A stretch of 64,000 bases of DNA from Nocardia arizonensis (GCF_001310275.1 NZ_LGYZ01000121.1:183874-247873), one strand, 5' to 3'; counted from the stretch's first letter, positions 35,233 to 43,641 are shown. Notes: generated from the sequence alone by a model not told the origin. Translations and numbers: made by a program.

Positions 35233-36429
35233 ATGGAAGCGCATCCACTGGTGACCGAGTACCTGCGACTCGGCTTGGCCTTCGATCGGCTGGAGGAAGG
35301 TTTCGTCGACGCGTACACCGGAGATCCGGTGCTGCGACGGGAGGTGCAGAACGCGCCCGCACCGCAGCCGCGGGAACTGGCCCGTCGCGCCGCCGACCTG
35401 CGCGCGGAACTCCCGCGGGCCGGACTCGCGCCGCGCCGCGCGGAATTCCTCGACGCGCACCTGCGGGCGCTGGCGTGCTCGGGTCGCAAATTCGCCGGTG
35501 AGCCCATCGGTTTCGTCGAAGAGGTGTACGCCTACTTCGATGTCGAGATCGCCCCCGGCGACACCGAGGATTACCGCGATGCGCACCGGGCGATGGACGA
35601 GGTGCTGCCGGGCGACGGGCCGCTGGCCGAGCGTCTCGGCGCGCACCGCAAGGCCGACGAGATACCGCCGGAACGCCTGCGGGCGTGTGTCGAGGCGTTC
35701 TCCGGCGCGCTGCGCGATCTTGTGCGCGAACGGTATCCGCTGCCCGAGGGCGAACACGTGACCTACGAAGTGGTCGGCGACAAGCCGTGGTCCGGATTCA
35801 ACTACTACCTCGGCGATTACCACTCCAAGGTCGCGATCAACTCCGATCTGCGGCAGTACATGGCCAACCTGCCGCATCTGATCGCGCACGAGGCGTATCC
35901 GGGACATCACACCGAGCACTGCCGCAAGGAGGCGGGACTGGTGGCCGCGGGGCAGGCCGAACAGACGCTGTTCCTGGTCAACACCCCGCAGTGCCTGATG
36001 GCCGAGGGTCTCGCGGATCTGGCGCTGCGTTCCATCGTCGGACCCGACTGGGGTCACTGGGCCCAGGAGATCTACGCCGACCTCGGCCTCCGCTTCGACG
36101 GCGACCGTGCGCAGCGGCTTTCGGCCGCCTCGGCGAAACTGCTCGGCGTGCGCCAGGATGCCGCGCTGTTGCTGCACGACCGCCACCGCGACGAGACCGA
36201 GGTGGCCGAATTCCTCCAGCGTTGGAATCTGCTGACTACGGAACGGGCCCGGCAGTCACTGCGATTCCTGTCCTCGCCGCTGTGGCGGGCCTACATCAGC
36301 ACCTACGTGGAGGGCTACCGCCTGCTCGGGGGCTGGCTGGACAAGGCCGCCGACGCGACCGATCGGGCCGAGCGTTTCGGCCGTCTCCTCGACGAACCGC
36401 TCACCCCCGGCGCGATCCGCGCCATGTGA
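35233..36429 (+). CDS. DUF885 family metallopeptidase-like protein
   Basis: The 398-residue protein has the motif HEAYPGHHTEH (about residue 220), a variant of the HExxH zinc site with a downstream glutamate in AEGLADLAL, as in DUF885 proteins related to thermolysin-like carboxypeptidases. There is no signal peptide, so it should act in the cytoplasm. The peptide substrate is unknown. GAAGG lies just before ATG 35233; an in-frame GTG nine bases upstream is less likely. A hairpin follows the stop. Confidence 0.8.
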   Translation: MEAHPLVTEYLRLGLAFDRLEEGFVDAYTGDPVLRREVQNAPAPQPRELARRAADLRAELPRAGLAPRRAEFLDAHLRALACSGRKFAGEPIGFVEEVYAYFDVEIAPGDTEDYRDAHRAMDEVLPGDGPLAERLGAHRKADEIPPERLRACVEAFSGALRDLVRERYPLPEGEHVTYEVVGDKPWSGFNYYLGDYHSKVAINSDLRQYMANLPHLIAHEAYPGHHTEHCRKEAGLVAAGQAEQTLFLVNTPQCLMAEGLADLALRSIVGPDWGHWAQEIYADLGLRFDGDRAQRLSAASAKLLGVRQDAALLLHDRHRDETEVAEFLQRWNLLTTERARQSLRFLSSPLWRAYISTYVEGYRLLGGWLDKAADATDRAERFGRLLDEPLTPGAIRAM

Positions 36430-36440
36430 TCCTCGAACGA

Positions 36441-36474
36441 CACCGGCCCCGCCGCGACTGCGACGGGGCCGGTG
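36441..36474. terminator. Hairpin after the DUF885 gene
   Basis: CACCGGCCCCG (36441-36451) pairs with CGGGGCCGGTG (36464-36474) over a 12-base loop, eleven bases after the stop. It also lies just beyond the stop of the convergent small ORF at 36492, so it may serve both. Confidence 0.7.
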
Positions 36475-36491
36475 CGGCTATCGGTCCGAAT

Positions 36492-36599
36492 TCACCAGTT
36501 CGAGCAGGCGGCGCCGCCGGAAGACAGGGTGCAGGCGGACTGGAGCAGTGCCTTGAGCAGCGCCTCGAAGGGCGACGCGGCAATGAAGTTGAGCAGCAT
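36492..36599 (-). CDS. Very small protein (35 aa), homologous to the ORF at 36718-36828
   Basis: The ORF has a good ribosome binding site (GAGGATACGAA before ATG). It encodes MLLNFIAASPFEALLKALLQ followed by SACTLSSGGAACSNW. The first part looks like an amphipathic helix; the tail is rich in Ser, Gly and Cys. It aligns with the neighbouring ORF along P-[FI]-E-A-L-L-[KR]-x-L, then C-[ST]-L-S-S-G and a second Cys. That parallel, together with the ribosome binding sites, argues that both are real genes. No known family comes to mind and no modifying enzyme is encoded beside them. Confidence 0.6.
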   Translation of the reverse strand: MLLNFIAASPFEALLKALLQSACTLSSGGAACSNW

Positions 36600-36717
36600 T
36601 TCGTATCCTCGAGTGTCAGCATGGACCCGTGCCGTCCATCTGAGCGGCCATCTTGTCATATGCGGACAACCGCGCGGTAGGAGAGTGCGAATGCGGTCAC
36701 CTCGCGGAGTAACTCGG

Positions 36718-36828
36718 CTACTGGATGACCGCGCATCCTTCGCCCGAGGACAGGCTGCACAGGACGAGCGACAGGGTGCGTAGCAGGGCTTCGATCGGAT
36801 TGCTCGGCACAGATACCGGAGTGAGCAT
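36718..36828 (-). CDS. Very small protein (36 aa), homologous to the ORF at 36492-36599
   Basis: The ATG at 36828 is preceded by GAGGAA with six bases spacing. The product is MLTPVSVPSNPIEALLRTLS followed by LVLCSLSSGEGCAVIQ. It shares with its neighbour the helix core PIEALLR and the CSLSSG tail with a second cysteine three residues later. An upstream in-frame ATG at 36861 would add eleven residues but has no better signal. The two ORFs are 118 bases apart on the same strand, so they look like a tandem duplication that has diverged. Confidence 0.6.
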   Translation of the reverse strand: MLTPVSVPSNPIEALLRTLSLVLCSLSSGEGCAVIQ

Positions 36829-36940
36829 GTGTGGTTCCTCACGGACGCTGGACAGTGTCATGGGTGAGACCGGTCCGCGGCGCGTCGGCGTTACCCGTCG
36901 TCGTGCCCCATGAATCCGGGGCGGGAGACACCCGCGCGTA

Positions 36941-37375
36941 TCAGACGAAGGTGACGCGGACGGAGACCGGATCGGTCTCCAGCGCCTTCACCGCCCACGC
37001 GGTGGCCGACCGGCTGATCCTGCTCCGGCCGAAGGTTCTGGCGCGGGCCACCACGTCGTCCTCGGGGACGAAGGCCGCGGTGCCGGTGTAGTCGCGGTCG
37101 CCATGTCGCAGCCGCACACGCGGATCGGCGGTGATATTGCGTGCCCAGCCCGAGCGCATGCCGTGCTGACAGATGATCCACGCGCCCTCGGTGTCGATCG
37201 AGATCGTGACGGGCACACGGCGCGGCAGTCCGGTTCTGGCGCCGACGGTCTCGAGTTCGGCGATGAGCGCGGAGCGAATGCCGAGTCGGTCGAGGAATCC
37301 GACCGCGGGATTGACCAGATAGCGGCCGATGAACCGTTCGCGTCTGAATTTGCGCAGGGTGGCGTTGTCGCTCAT
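36941..37375 (-). CDS. F420-dependent nitroreductase-family protein (Ddn/FDOR type)
   Basis: The 144-residue protein has the split-barrel fold markers of deazaflavin-dependent reductases: ELETVGARTGLPRRVPVTISID, then GAWIICQHGMRSGWARNITADPRVRLRHGDRDY. These match the nitroreductase/deazaflavin-dependent oxidoreductase family. It probably uses reduced F420 to reduce quinones, nitro compounds or other small molecules. Upstream lie a thioesterase remnant and a palindromic operator next to a TetR gene, which suggests ligand-inducible expression. Confidence 0.85.
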   Translation of the reverse strand: MSDNATLRKFRRERFIGRYLVNPAVGFLDRLGIRSALIAELETVGARTGLPRRVPVTISIDTEGAWIICQHGMRSGWARNITADPRVRLRHGDRDYTGTAAFVPEDDVVARARTFGRSRISRSATAWAVKALETDPVSVRVTFV

Positions 37376-37393
37376 GGCATTCCGATCCTTGGG

Positions 37394-37498
37394 TCAGCGA
37401 AGAAGTACGCAGGTGGTGGTGCCGTGGGCGACGAGGTGACCCCGGTCGTCGACGACGCGACCCTTCCTTCGGTGAACCGATCGGTCCACGTCTGTCAT
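37394..37498 (-). pseudogene. C-terminal remnant of a PaaI-type hotdog thioesterase
   Basis: A 34-codon frame reads GRVVDDRGHLVAHGTTTCVLLR before its stop. This is the last beta hairpin of PaaI-like acyl-CoA thioesterases. An ATG happens to be in frame at 37498, but the catalytic part is missing and one operator lies inside the frame. The parent gene probably formed an operon with the F420-type gene 18 bases downstream before most of it was lost. Confidence 0.5.
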
Positions 37499-37527
37499 GA
37501 TTGGAGCATGAACCGATCGGTTCATGC
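37472..37527. promoter_or_regulatory. Two tandem palindromic operators for the adjacent TetR regulator
   Basis: The right site (37506-37527) is a perfect 22-bp palindrome: GCATGAACCGA and its exact inverse. The left site (37472-37489, GTGAACCGATCGGTCCAC) has the same core ACCGATCGGT with one mismatched pair. Their centres are 36 bases apart. They lie 42-97 bases before the TetR start and about 100-150 bases before the F420-type gene on the other strand. Double ACCGATCGGT sites of this kind are typical TetR-family operators. Confidence 0.75.
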
Positions 37528-37568
37528 AAGCGGGTCGTGCACCCGACCGGGAGTCGAATGGAGGAGAG

Positions 37569-38129
37569 ATGACCGCCGGACCACGCGACCGCCTGATCGA
37601 CGGCGCGATCGAACTCGTCCGCGAACACGGTGTACACGGCGCCGGACTCGCGGCGCTGCTCGACCGCAGCCGGGCCTCGCGGAACTCGCTCTACCAGCAC
37701 TTCCCGTCGGGCAAAGGGGAACTGGTCGAGGCGGCGACCCGGGTGGCGGGCGCGCGGATGTCCGCGGTGATCACCAAGACCACCGCGACCGGCGACCCGC
37801 AGCAGTGGCTGTCCGCGCTGATCGGATGGTGGAAGGCGGGGCTCGAGCACAGCGACTACACCGCGGGCTGCCCGATACTCGGTGCCGCACTGGCCGAATC
37901 CGAACCAGCGGTCCAGGCCGCCGCGGGCGAGGTCTTCGCCGAGTGGACCGAACTGCTCACCGCGGCGATGCGACGGTCCGGGCTGCCCACCGAACGCGCC
38001 CGCACCCTGGCCGGATTCGTGCTCAGCGCACTGGAGGGCGCGATCGTGCAATCGCGCGCGCTCAAGTCGACCCGCCCGCTCACCGACGTGGAGACCGCGG
38101 TCGGGCCGCTGCTGCGCACCCTCCCGTGA
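37569..38129 (+). CDS. TetR/AcrR-family transcriptional regulator
   Basis: The 186-residue regulator has an N-terminal helix-turn-helix (GAGLAALLDRSRASRNSLYQHFPSGKGELVEAA, about residues 25-57) and a C-terminal domain of the LmrA/YxaF-like type (YTAGCPILGAALAESEPAVQ). GGAGGAGAG sits right before ATG 37569. The tandem palindromes upstream are its probable binding sites, so it likely represses itself and the divergent F420-type gene. The ligand is unknown. Confidence 0.85.
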   Translation: MTAGPRDRLIDGAIELVREHGVHGAGLAALLDRSRASRNSLYQHFPSGKGELVEAATRVAGARMSAVITKTTATGDPQQWLSALIGWWKAGLEHSDYTAGCPILGAALAESEPAVQAAAGEVFAEWTELLTAAMRRSGLPTERARTLAGFVLSALEGAIVQSRALKSTRPLTDVETAVGPLLRTLP

Positions 38130-38237
38130 ACCCGGATCGGCGGTTGTCCGGCGCGCGGCACGCGCAACGGGTAACCTGGCCGGTCGGCCGTCTACTCCCG
38201 CCCGCTGCCCGACGGTGGGTTACCGGCCCATAGACTG

Positions 38238-39539
38238 ATGGTCGTGACGCAGACGACCGCCTCTGTCAATACCCAGTCCCTCGGTGAGCTCGATCCCGAG
38301 CTCGCGGCCGCGATGGCGGGCGAACTCGCCCGTGAGCGCGACACCCTCGAGATGATCGCCTCGGAGAATTTCGTGCCGCGCGCGGTATTGCAGGCCCAAG
38401 GCAGTGTGCTGACCAACAAGTACGCCGAGGGGTATCCGGGGCGTCGCTACTACGGCGGTTGCGAGAACGTCGACGTCGTGGAGACCTTGGCCCGCGACCG
38501 CGCCAAGGAACTGTTCGGCGCCGAATTCGCCAATGTGCAGCCGCATTCGGGCGCCCAGGCCAATGCCGCGGTGTTGATGGCCCTCATGGAGCCCGGTGAC
38601 ACCCTGCTCGGACTCGATCTCGCCCACGGCGGTCACCTGACCCACGGTATGCGGCTGAACTTCTCCGGCAAGCTCTACGACGTGCACTCCTACGGTGTGA
38701 GCAAGGAAGACCACCGCATCGACATGGACGAGGTGCGCACGATCGCACTCGAGGCCAAGCCGAAGGTGATCGTGGCCGGCTGGTCGGCCTATCCGCGGCA
38801 CCAGGATTTCGCGGCGTTCCGCGCGATCGCCGACGAGGTCGGCGCGCACCTGTGGGTGGACATGGCGCACTTCGCCGGTCTGGTCGCCGCCGGTCTGCAT
38901 CCGTCGCCGGTGCCCTACGCCGATGTGGTGTCCTCCACCGTGCACAAGACCCTCGGCGGTCCCCGCTCGGGTCTGATCCTGGCCAAGCAGGAATTCGCCA
39001 AGAAGCTCAACAGCGCGGTATTCCCCGGTCAGCAGGGTGGACCGCTCATGCACGCGATCGCCGCGAAGGCCGTGGCGTTCAAGATCGCGGCGGGCGCAGA
39101 ATTCCGTGACCGGCAGGAACGCACCCTGGCGGGGTCGAAGATCCTCGCCGAGCGGCTGACCGCCGCCGACGTCACCGATAAGGGCATAAGCGTGCTCACC
39201 GGCGGCACCGATGTGCACCTGGTGCTGGTGGACCTGCGCAATTCGCAGCTCGACGGTCAGCAGGGTGAGGATCTGCTGCACGAGATCGGTATCACGGTCA
39301 ACCGCAACGCGGTGCCGTTCGACCCGCGTCCGCCGATGGTGACCTCGGGTCTGCGGATCGGTACCGCCGCGTTGGCCACCCGCGGATTCGGGGAGGCCGA
39401 GTTCACCGAGGTCGCCGACATCATCGGCACCGCGTTGGCGGGCGGCTCCGACACGGCGACGCTGCGGGGTCGGGTTTCGGCCCTGGCGCGGGCCGTGCCG
39501 CTCTACGACGGACTCGAGGACTGGCGTCTGCTCGGCTGA
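38238..39539 (+). CDS. glyA: Serine hydroxymethyltransferase
   Basis: The 433-residue PLP enzyme interconverts serine and glycine with tetrahydrofolate and supplies one-carbon units. Landmarks are EMIASENFVPRAVLQAQGSVLTNKYAEGYPGRRYYGGCE, the Schiff-base lysine in VVSSTVHKTLGGPRSG (Lys237), and the C-terminal VTSGLRIGTAALATRGF. Length and motifs are those of the family. ATG 38238 or GTG 38244 may be used. About 110 bases separate it from the tetR gene; I see no riboswitch there. Confidence 0.95.
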   Translation: MVVTQTTASVNTQSLGELDPELAAAMAGELARERDTLEMIASENFVPRAVLQAQGSVLTNKYAEGYPGRRYYGGCENVDVVETLARDRAKELFGAEFANVQPHSGAQANAAVLMALMEPGDTLLGLDLAHGGHLTHGMRLNFSGKLYDVHSYGVSKEDHRIDMDEVRTIALEAKPKVIVAGWSAYPRHQDFAAFRAIADEVGAHLWVDMAHFAGLVAAGLHPSPVPYADVVSSTVHKTLGGPRSGLILAKQEFAKKLNSAVFPGQQGGPLMHAIAAKAVAFKIAAGAEFRDRQERTLAGSKILAERLTAADVTDKGISVLTGGTDVHLVLVDLRNSQLDGQQGEDLLHEIGITVNRNAVPFDPRPPMVTSGLRIGTAALATRGFGEAEFTEVADIIGTALAGGSDTATLRGRVSALARAVPLYDGLEDWRLLG

Positions 39540-39549
39540 GCGGTCGAAT

Positions 39550-40284
39550 TCAGTTGATCCTCGCCCTGGCCCGGACGATCGCGTCATCCACGTAGCGGAT
39601 GATGTCGGCGCTGGTGCCGGGGCGGATCATGAGCGCGCGATTGGCGGGCATCTCGCAGTAGCGACCGTCCTCGGCATCGATCCAGCGCAGTCGGCCGATG
39701 CGCAGTGCGTCGCTGTTGCGCGGACCGACCAGGACGCTCACTACTCCACGCGTGGCGCAGGGCTGAGTCCAGAAGCGGCGGTAGCGTTCCTGCACCGCGC
39801 GGGCCGGGTCGTTGTCGAACGGGTCGGGCCGGTCGGTGGTGAGATCGTCGAGGAGATAACTCTTCTCCGATGCCTCGCCCGCCGCTGGATCGGGTAGCAG
39901 ACGGATCAATTCGGCGGGCAGCTGCTGGGCGCGGCAGCGACGCATGCGGACCCGGCCGCCATCGGCGGCCGGATTCTGTAGCGCCACAACGCCACTGTCG
40001 CCTACGGCGCAGCCGATGCCGCGTATTTCCGTGCCGCCGCGCCGCGAGTCGATGCCGAACAGTTCGATCCGCCAGTGCGGAGTGCTGAGCACCCGCAGCG
40101 CGCGTTGTAGCGGCGCGTGATCGGGATGGTCGAGTTCGGAGCGGAATTGTCGCTGATAGGCGTGGTATTCGTGCAGTCCGTGGAAGCGGCTGGTGAAGCG
40201 GAACGGAAACGGCATCCGGTCGAGTCCGGTGCTGAACCAGGCCGCGGCGAACTGTTCGGCGGACAGCGTCCATTGCGCCATCAT
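39550..40284 (-). CDS. ESX secretion-associated chaperone, EspG family
   Basis: The 244-residue protein has the EspG pattern: MMAQWTLSAEQFAAAWFSTG at the start, HWRIELFGIDSRRGGTEIRGIGC in the central sheet, and a C-terminal strand RYCEMPANRALMIRPG. EspG proteins bind PPE substrates in the cytoplasm and hand them to the type VII secretion system. The upstream gene encodes a PPE-like protein and overlaps this start by four bases (ATGA), so chaperone and client are co-translated. No ESX machinery genes occur in the window. Confidence 0.8.
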   Translation of the reverse strand: MMAQWTLSAEQFAAAWFSTGLDRMPFPFRFTSRFHGLHEYHAYQRQFRSELDHPDHAPLQRALRVLSTPHWRIELFGIDSRRGGTEIRGIGCAVGDSGVVALQNPAADGGRVRMRRCRAQQLPAELIRLLPDPAAGEASEKSYLLDDLTTDRPDPFDNDPARAVQERYRRFWTQPCATRGVVSVLVGPRNSDALRIGRLRWIDAEDGRYCEMPANRALMIRPGTSADIIRYVDDAIVRARARIN

Positions 40285-41507
40285 TCGGCTCCCAATGCGG
40301 GCGGCACCGTCGGCTTCACCTCGCCGAGCAGCTCCGCCGCGTGCTCCTCGGATCGCAGATATTTCGGCGAGCGGTGTTCGCCGTCGCCGTCGCCGCGCCC
40401 GCGCGCACCGGGCGGGACCATGCCCGAGTACCCGGTGCCGCCCGGGACGCCTGGACGTGCCTGCGCCGCCGCGGGCGGTGGTGCGGCCGATTGCGCGGCG
40501 GGTTGGGCGGGTACCGACGTACCGGGGCGCGGCGCCTGCGTCGGAGCGGGCGCGGACGAACCGGTGGCGGCGGGGATATCGGCTCGCACCGGGACGCCGA
40601 CCGCGGATGCGGCGGCCGGTTGGATGCCGCCGGACGATGGCTGCGCGCTCTGCGGAACGACCTGGGCGGCGGATGAATACGAGATCGGGCTGCTCGAATG
40701 CGACGACGGCGTATTCGAGAAGGCGGACGCAGTGGTGGGCACGGCGGCCTGCTGGGGCGTGGTGGCCTGCGGCGGTGTGGCCGCGCCGTCGTCCGCCGGA
40801 TTCTCCGATGTGTCGCCGCCGGTTTCGGGTGCGGTGGGTTTCGCCGCACCGGATTCCGAGGGGGTGTCGCCGGGCGCGGGGGTGCCCGCGTCGCTGGATT
40901 CGCCGGGCGCGGCCGGGCGGGGCGAGGGTGCGGCGTGGTCGTCGTGGATCGGGGTGACCGGCACGGCGTTGCCCGGTGTCGGCACCGGGACGCCGGAGCC
41001 GTTGGCGGTGAGCGGTACCGGCGCGGGCAGGGTGGGGATCTCCGGCGCGGTCATGCCGTATGGCTGGATATAGTAGGTGACCATATCGTCGCGCGCCTGC
41101 TCCTCCCGGCTGTTGCGGATTTCGGGCGACGTCGAGGCCGTCGAGGAGTCGGGTACCTCGGGAATCGCGGCCTTGAATCGGGACGCGGCGCTGCCCGCCG
41201 CGGACAGCGGCGTCGACTGCTGGGCCAGTGATTCACCGAGTTCGGCGACCGCGGCGGTGAATTCGCGAATGCCGCGCACGGCGGCATCGGCCGCGGCACC
41301 CTCCCACCGCTCGGAGACGGCGCTACGGATCGCCGCCTCGAACCGTTTGCCCGCGTCTGTCACCGCGGTCGCGATGGCCGCCCATGCCTCCAGCGGACCG
41401 GATAGGGCGTCCGTATTCATCTGGTCGGCCGCCTGTTTGATCTCGGCGTGCGAAAAGCTGTGCGCGTTCTCGGGATTCGTGATGACCCGGCCGTCGGTCG
41501 GTCTCAT
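40281..41507 (-). CDS. PPE-like/WXG-type ESX substrate with Pro/Ala-rich C-terminal region
   Basis: The 408-residue protein starts with a helical domain (about residues 15-150) containing AIRSAVSERWEGAAADAAVRGI, whose W-x-G turn is that of ESX substrates. A long disordered Pro/Ala/Ser/Thr-rich region follows (about 170-375). The end reads SPKYLRSEEHAAELLGEVKPTVPPALG, a motif I know from Nocardia and mycobacterial ESX-linked proteins. Its gene overlaps espG, so it is the likely EspG client. It lacks an adjacent PE partner. Confidence 0.75.
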   Translation of the reverse strand: MRPTDGRVITNPENAHSFSHAEIKQAADQMNTDALSGPLEAWAAIATAVTDAGKRFEAAIRSAVSERWEGAAADAAVRGIREFTAAVAELGESLAQQSTPLSAAGSAASRFKAAIPEVPDSSTASTSPEIRNSREEQARDDMVTYYIQPYGMTAPEIPTLPAPVPLTANGSGVPVPTPGNAVPVTPIHDDHAAPSPRPAAPGESSDAGTPAPGDTPSESGAAKPTAPETGGDTSENPADDGAATPPQATTPQQAAVPTTASAFSNTPSSHSSSPISYSSAAQVVPQSAQPSSGGIQPAAASAVGVPVRADIPAATGSSAPAPTQAPRPGTSVPAQPAAQSAAPPPAAAQARPGVPGGTGYSGMVPPGARGRGDGDGEHRSPKYLRSEEHAAELLGEVKPTVPPALGAE

Positions 41508-41520
41508 GGCAGTCGCCGCC

Positions 41521-42795
41521 TCATGCTGGGCCCCTTCCGTCAGTGCCGTCTGAACTTATAGACGCACTTCCGCTCGCAGCGGTTCCATCGAAACTACCGC
41601 CGATTCGACTCGGCGCGAACGGTGTCGGGTAGTCGCGCAGTTCGATGTCGTTGCTCGCGGTGTCGGTGTACTTCAGCATCAGCGTCCACAGTCGCGAGCC
41701 GAGCAGCCAGTTGCGCAGCGCGATTCCGCGTCGGGTCTTGGGCGCGAGGAAGCGACCCGCGTTGCCGCGGCCCGCCATTCGGGTGTAGCGGCGCATGACG
41801 CGGTCGTATTCGGCGAAGGCGGCCACATGGTCGCCGTCGTGGCGGGCCAGTTCGCCCGCGAGGACGTACGCGCCGACCACCGCGAGTCCGGTGCCGAAAC
41901 CGCCGAGGGTGTTGCCGTAGGCGGCATCGCCGAGCAGTGCGATCCGCCCCTTGGTGTATCCGGTCTTCGACATGTCCACCCGGCTTATCGAGTCCAGGTA
42001 GAAGTCGTCGAAGGAATCCAGTTCGGCCAGCATGCGCGGCACCTCCCAGCCCAGACCGGCGAAGGTCCGCGCGACGATCTCGCGCTGGGCCGCGACGTCC
42101 GAGCGCGCGTAGTCGAGTCGCGGCGCGGCGAACAGGTAGAGCTGTTGCGCCTTCGGGCCGCCGCTGACGGCGAGGCGGCCCGGTGCGTTGTAGCCGGTGG
42201 CGCACGCCCGGGTGGCCGGTTCACCGTCGCGCCCGCTCCACGGGCTCGCACCCGCCACGCAGTAGTAGTGACCGAGGTGGGTGACGAAATCCCGTTCCGG
42301 TCCGAACACCAGTGCGCGGACTCGCGAATGGATGCCGTCGGCCCCGATGACGAGGTCGAACGTGCGCGGTGCGGCGTGTTCGAAGGTGACGTGCACGCCC
42401 TCGCCGGTGTCGGCGAGCGCGCGCACCGTGTCGTCGAAGAGGTATTCGCAGGTCGCGGCGGTGCGCTCGTAGAGGATGCGGGACAGGTCGCCGCGCAGGA
42501 TCTCCACGTCGCCGCCGGTGAAGTCGCCGGACAGCATGGCCAGCCGCCGCCCGGATTCGTCGACGAAGACGGTGTCGGTGGCGCCGGTGCGCCGGGCGTG
42601 CACCTCGGCCGCGATACCCATGCGCTCGAGCACCGCGCGGTGTGTCGCGCCCTTGAAGTCGACGGCCTGGCCGCCGGTGCGCAGGGCGGGGGCGCGTTCG
42701 ACGACGGTGACCGCGTATCCGTAGCGATCCAGCCAGTAGGCCAGTGCGGGCCCGGCGATGCTCGCGCCGCTGATCAGGACGTTCTTGGTGGTCAA
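41521..42795 (-). CDS. FAD-dependent monooxygenase (PHBH/TetX-like)
   Basis: The 424-residue flavoprotein has the three usual motifs: LISGASIAGPALAYWL (GxGxxG-type FAD site), LVIGADGIHSRVR (DG motif) and GRIALLGDAAYGNTLGGFGTGLAVVGAYVLAGEL (GD motif). It would hydroxylate or epoxidise an aromatic or polyketide-like substrate with NAD(P)H and oxygen. It is divergent from a TetR gene followed by an epoxide-hydrolase-like gene, which suggests a two-step modification under one regulator. TetX-like antibiotic inactivation is another possibility. Confidence 0.85.
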   Translation of the reverse strand: MTTKNVLISGASIAGPALAYWLDRYGYAVTVVERAPALRTGGQAVDFKGATHRAVLERMGIAAEVHARRTGATDTVFVDESGRRLAMLSGDFTGGDVEILRGDLSRILYERTAATCEYLFDDTVRALADTGEGVHVTFEHAAPRTFDLVIGADGIHSRVRALVFGPERDFVTHLGHYYCVAGASPWSGRDGEPATRACATGYNAPGRLAVSGGPKAQQLYLFAAPRLDYARSDVAAQREIVARTFAGLGWEVPRMLAELDSFDDFYLDSISRVDMSKTGYTKGRIALLGDAAYGNTLGGFGTGLAVVGAYVLAGELARHDGDHVAAFAEYDRVMRRYTRMAGRGNAGRFLAPKTRRGIALRNWLLGSRLWTLMLKYTDTASNDIELRDYPTPFAPSRIGGSFDGTAASGSASISSDGTDGRGPA

Positions 42796-42810
42796 GTGGG
42801 CTCCTCGGCT

Positions 42811-42866
42811 CTGTGTCCGACGTAATCTGTATCCGATGGACGCAAATTAGAGTATGGTAGACACAG
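42811..42866. promoter_or_regulatory. Repeated CTGTRTCYRA motifs in the divergent monooxygenase/TetR promoter
   Basis: CTGTGTCCGA (42811-42820) and CTGTATCCGA (42827-42836) are direct repeats; an inverted related copy, TGGTAGACACAG, lies at 42855-42866. The outer pair forms an inverted repeat across the promoter. They are the best candidate sites for the TetR protein encoded to the right. Confidence 0.5.
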
Positions 42867-42900
42867 TTTCGACGTCAAGATGCCGAGGGAGGTTTCTCCG

Positions 42901-43641
42901 ATGCCACCGCCCACCACCGTCGAACTGCTGTGGGGCACTCCCAAGCGACCCACGCGCGGCCCGAAACCCGCGCTGACGCTCGAGGGGATAGTCGCCGCGG
43001 CCATCGAGCTCGCGGACGTCGAAGGTCTGGCCAATCTGTCCATGCAGCGCCTGGCCGAACGCCTCGGATTCACCAAGATGTCGCTGTACCGGTACGTGCC
43101 CGGCAAGGCCGAGCTGACCGCGCTCATGCTCGACACCGGGCTCGGCGCTCCGCCCGACATCACCGCGGACCCGGCCGATCCTCGACCCTGGCGCGCGGGG
43201 CTCAGCCTGTGGTGCCACACCATTCACGAACGCTTCCAGGCTCACCCGTGGGGGCTCGAACTCGCCATCGGCGCGCGACCCATCGGCCCGAACGAGATGG
43301 CCTGGATGGAAGTCGCGCTGCGGTTGCTCGCCGACAGCGGTCTGAGCGCCGCCGAGAAGCTGGACACCATCGTGCTGCTGACCGGCCACGCCCGCGCGCT
43401 GGTGCAACAGGTGCGCGCGGGCGCGCCCGAAGACTTCCAGGAACGAATCGCCGCGCAGCTCATGGACCCGGCGTCGGTGGCGGCGCGGCGTTTTCCCGCC
43501 GCGCGCGCGGCCTTCGCCGAGGCCGGTTCGGTGGCGGGCGGCGACGGCGCGCTGCGCTACGGCATCGACCGGATACTGGACGGCATCGGTGTGCACATCG
43601 AGCGCCGCCACGCCGGGAATCGGCCTATCGTCGGACCATGA
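42901..43641 (+). CDS. TetR-family regulator with TetR_C-like effector domain
   Basis: The 246-residue protein starts with a short lead (PTTVELLWGTPKRPTRGPKPALTLEGIVAAAI) and a helix-turn-helix (LSMQRLAERLGFTKMSLYRYVPGKAEL). The long C-terminal helical domain is of the type seen in tetracycline-like repressors. ATG 42901 is chosen because GAGGGAGG lies eight bases upstream; ATG 42880 overlaps no such site. The stop overlaps the start of the epoxide-hydrolase-like gene (ATGA), so both are one operon. It probably controls the divergent monooxygenase. Confidence 0.85.
   Translation: MPPPTTVELLWGTPKRPTRGPKPALTLEGIVAAAIELADVEGLANLSMQRLAERLGFTKMSLYRYVPGKAELTALMLDTGLGAPPDITADPADPRPWRAGLSLWCHTIHERFQAHPWGLELAIGARPIGPNEMAWMEVALRLLADSGLSAAEKLDTIVLLTGHARALVQQVRAGAPEDFQERIAAQLMDPASVAARRFPAARAAFAEAGSVAGGDGALRYGIDRILDGIGVHIERRHAGNRPIVGP

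Noticed and set aside
38130..38237. Folate-type riboswitch before glyA
   Set aside because: The leader is short and I could not place any conserved riboswitch core or fold.
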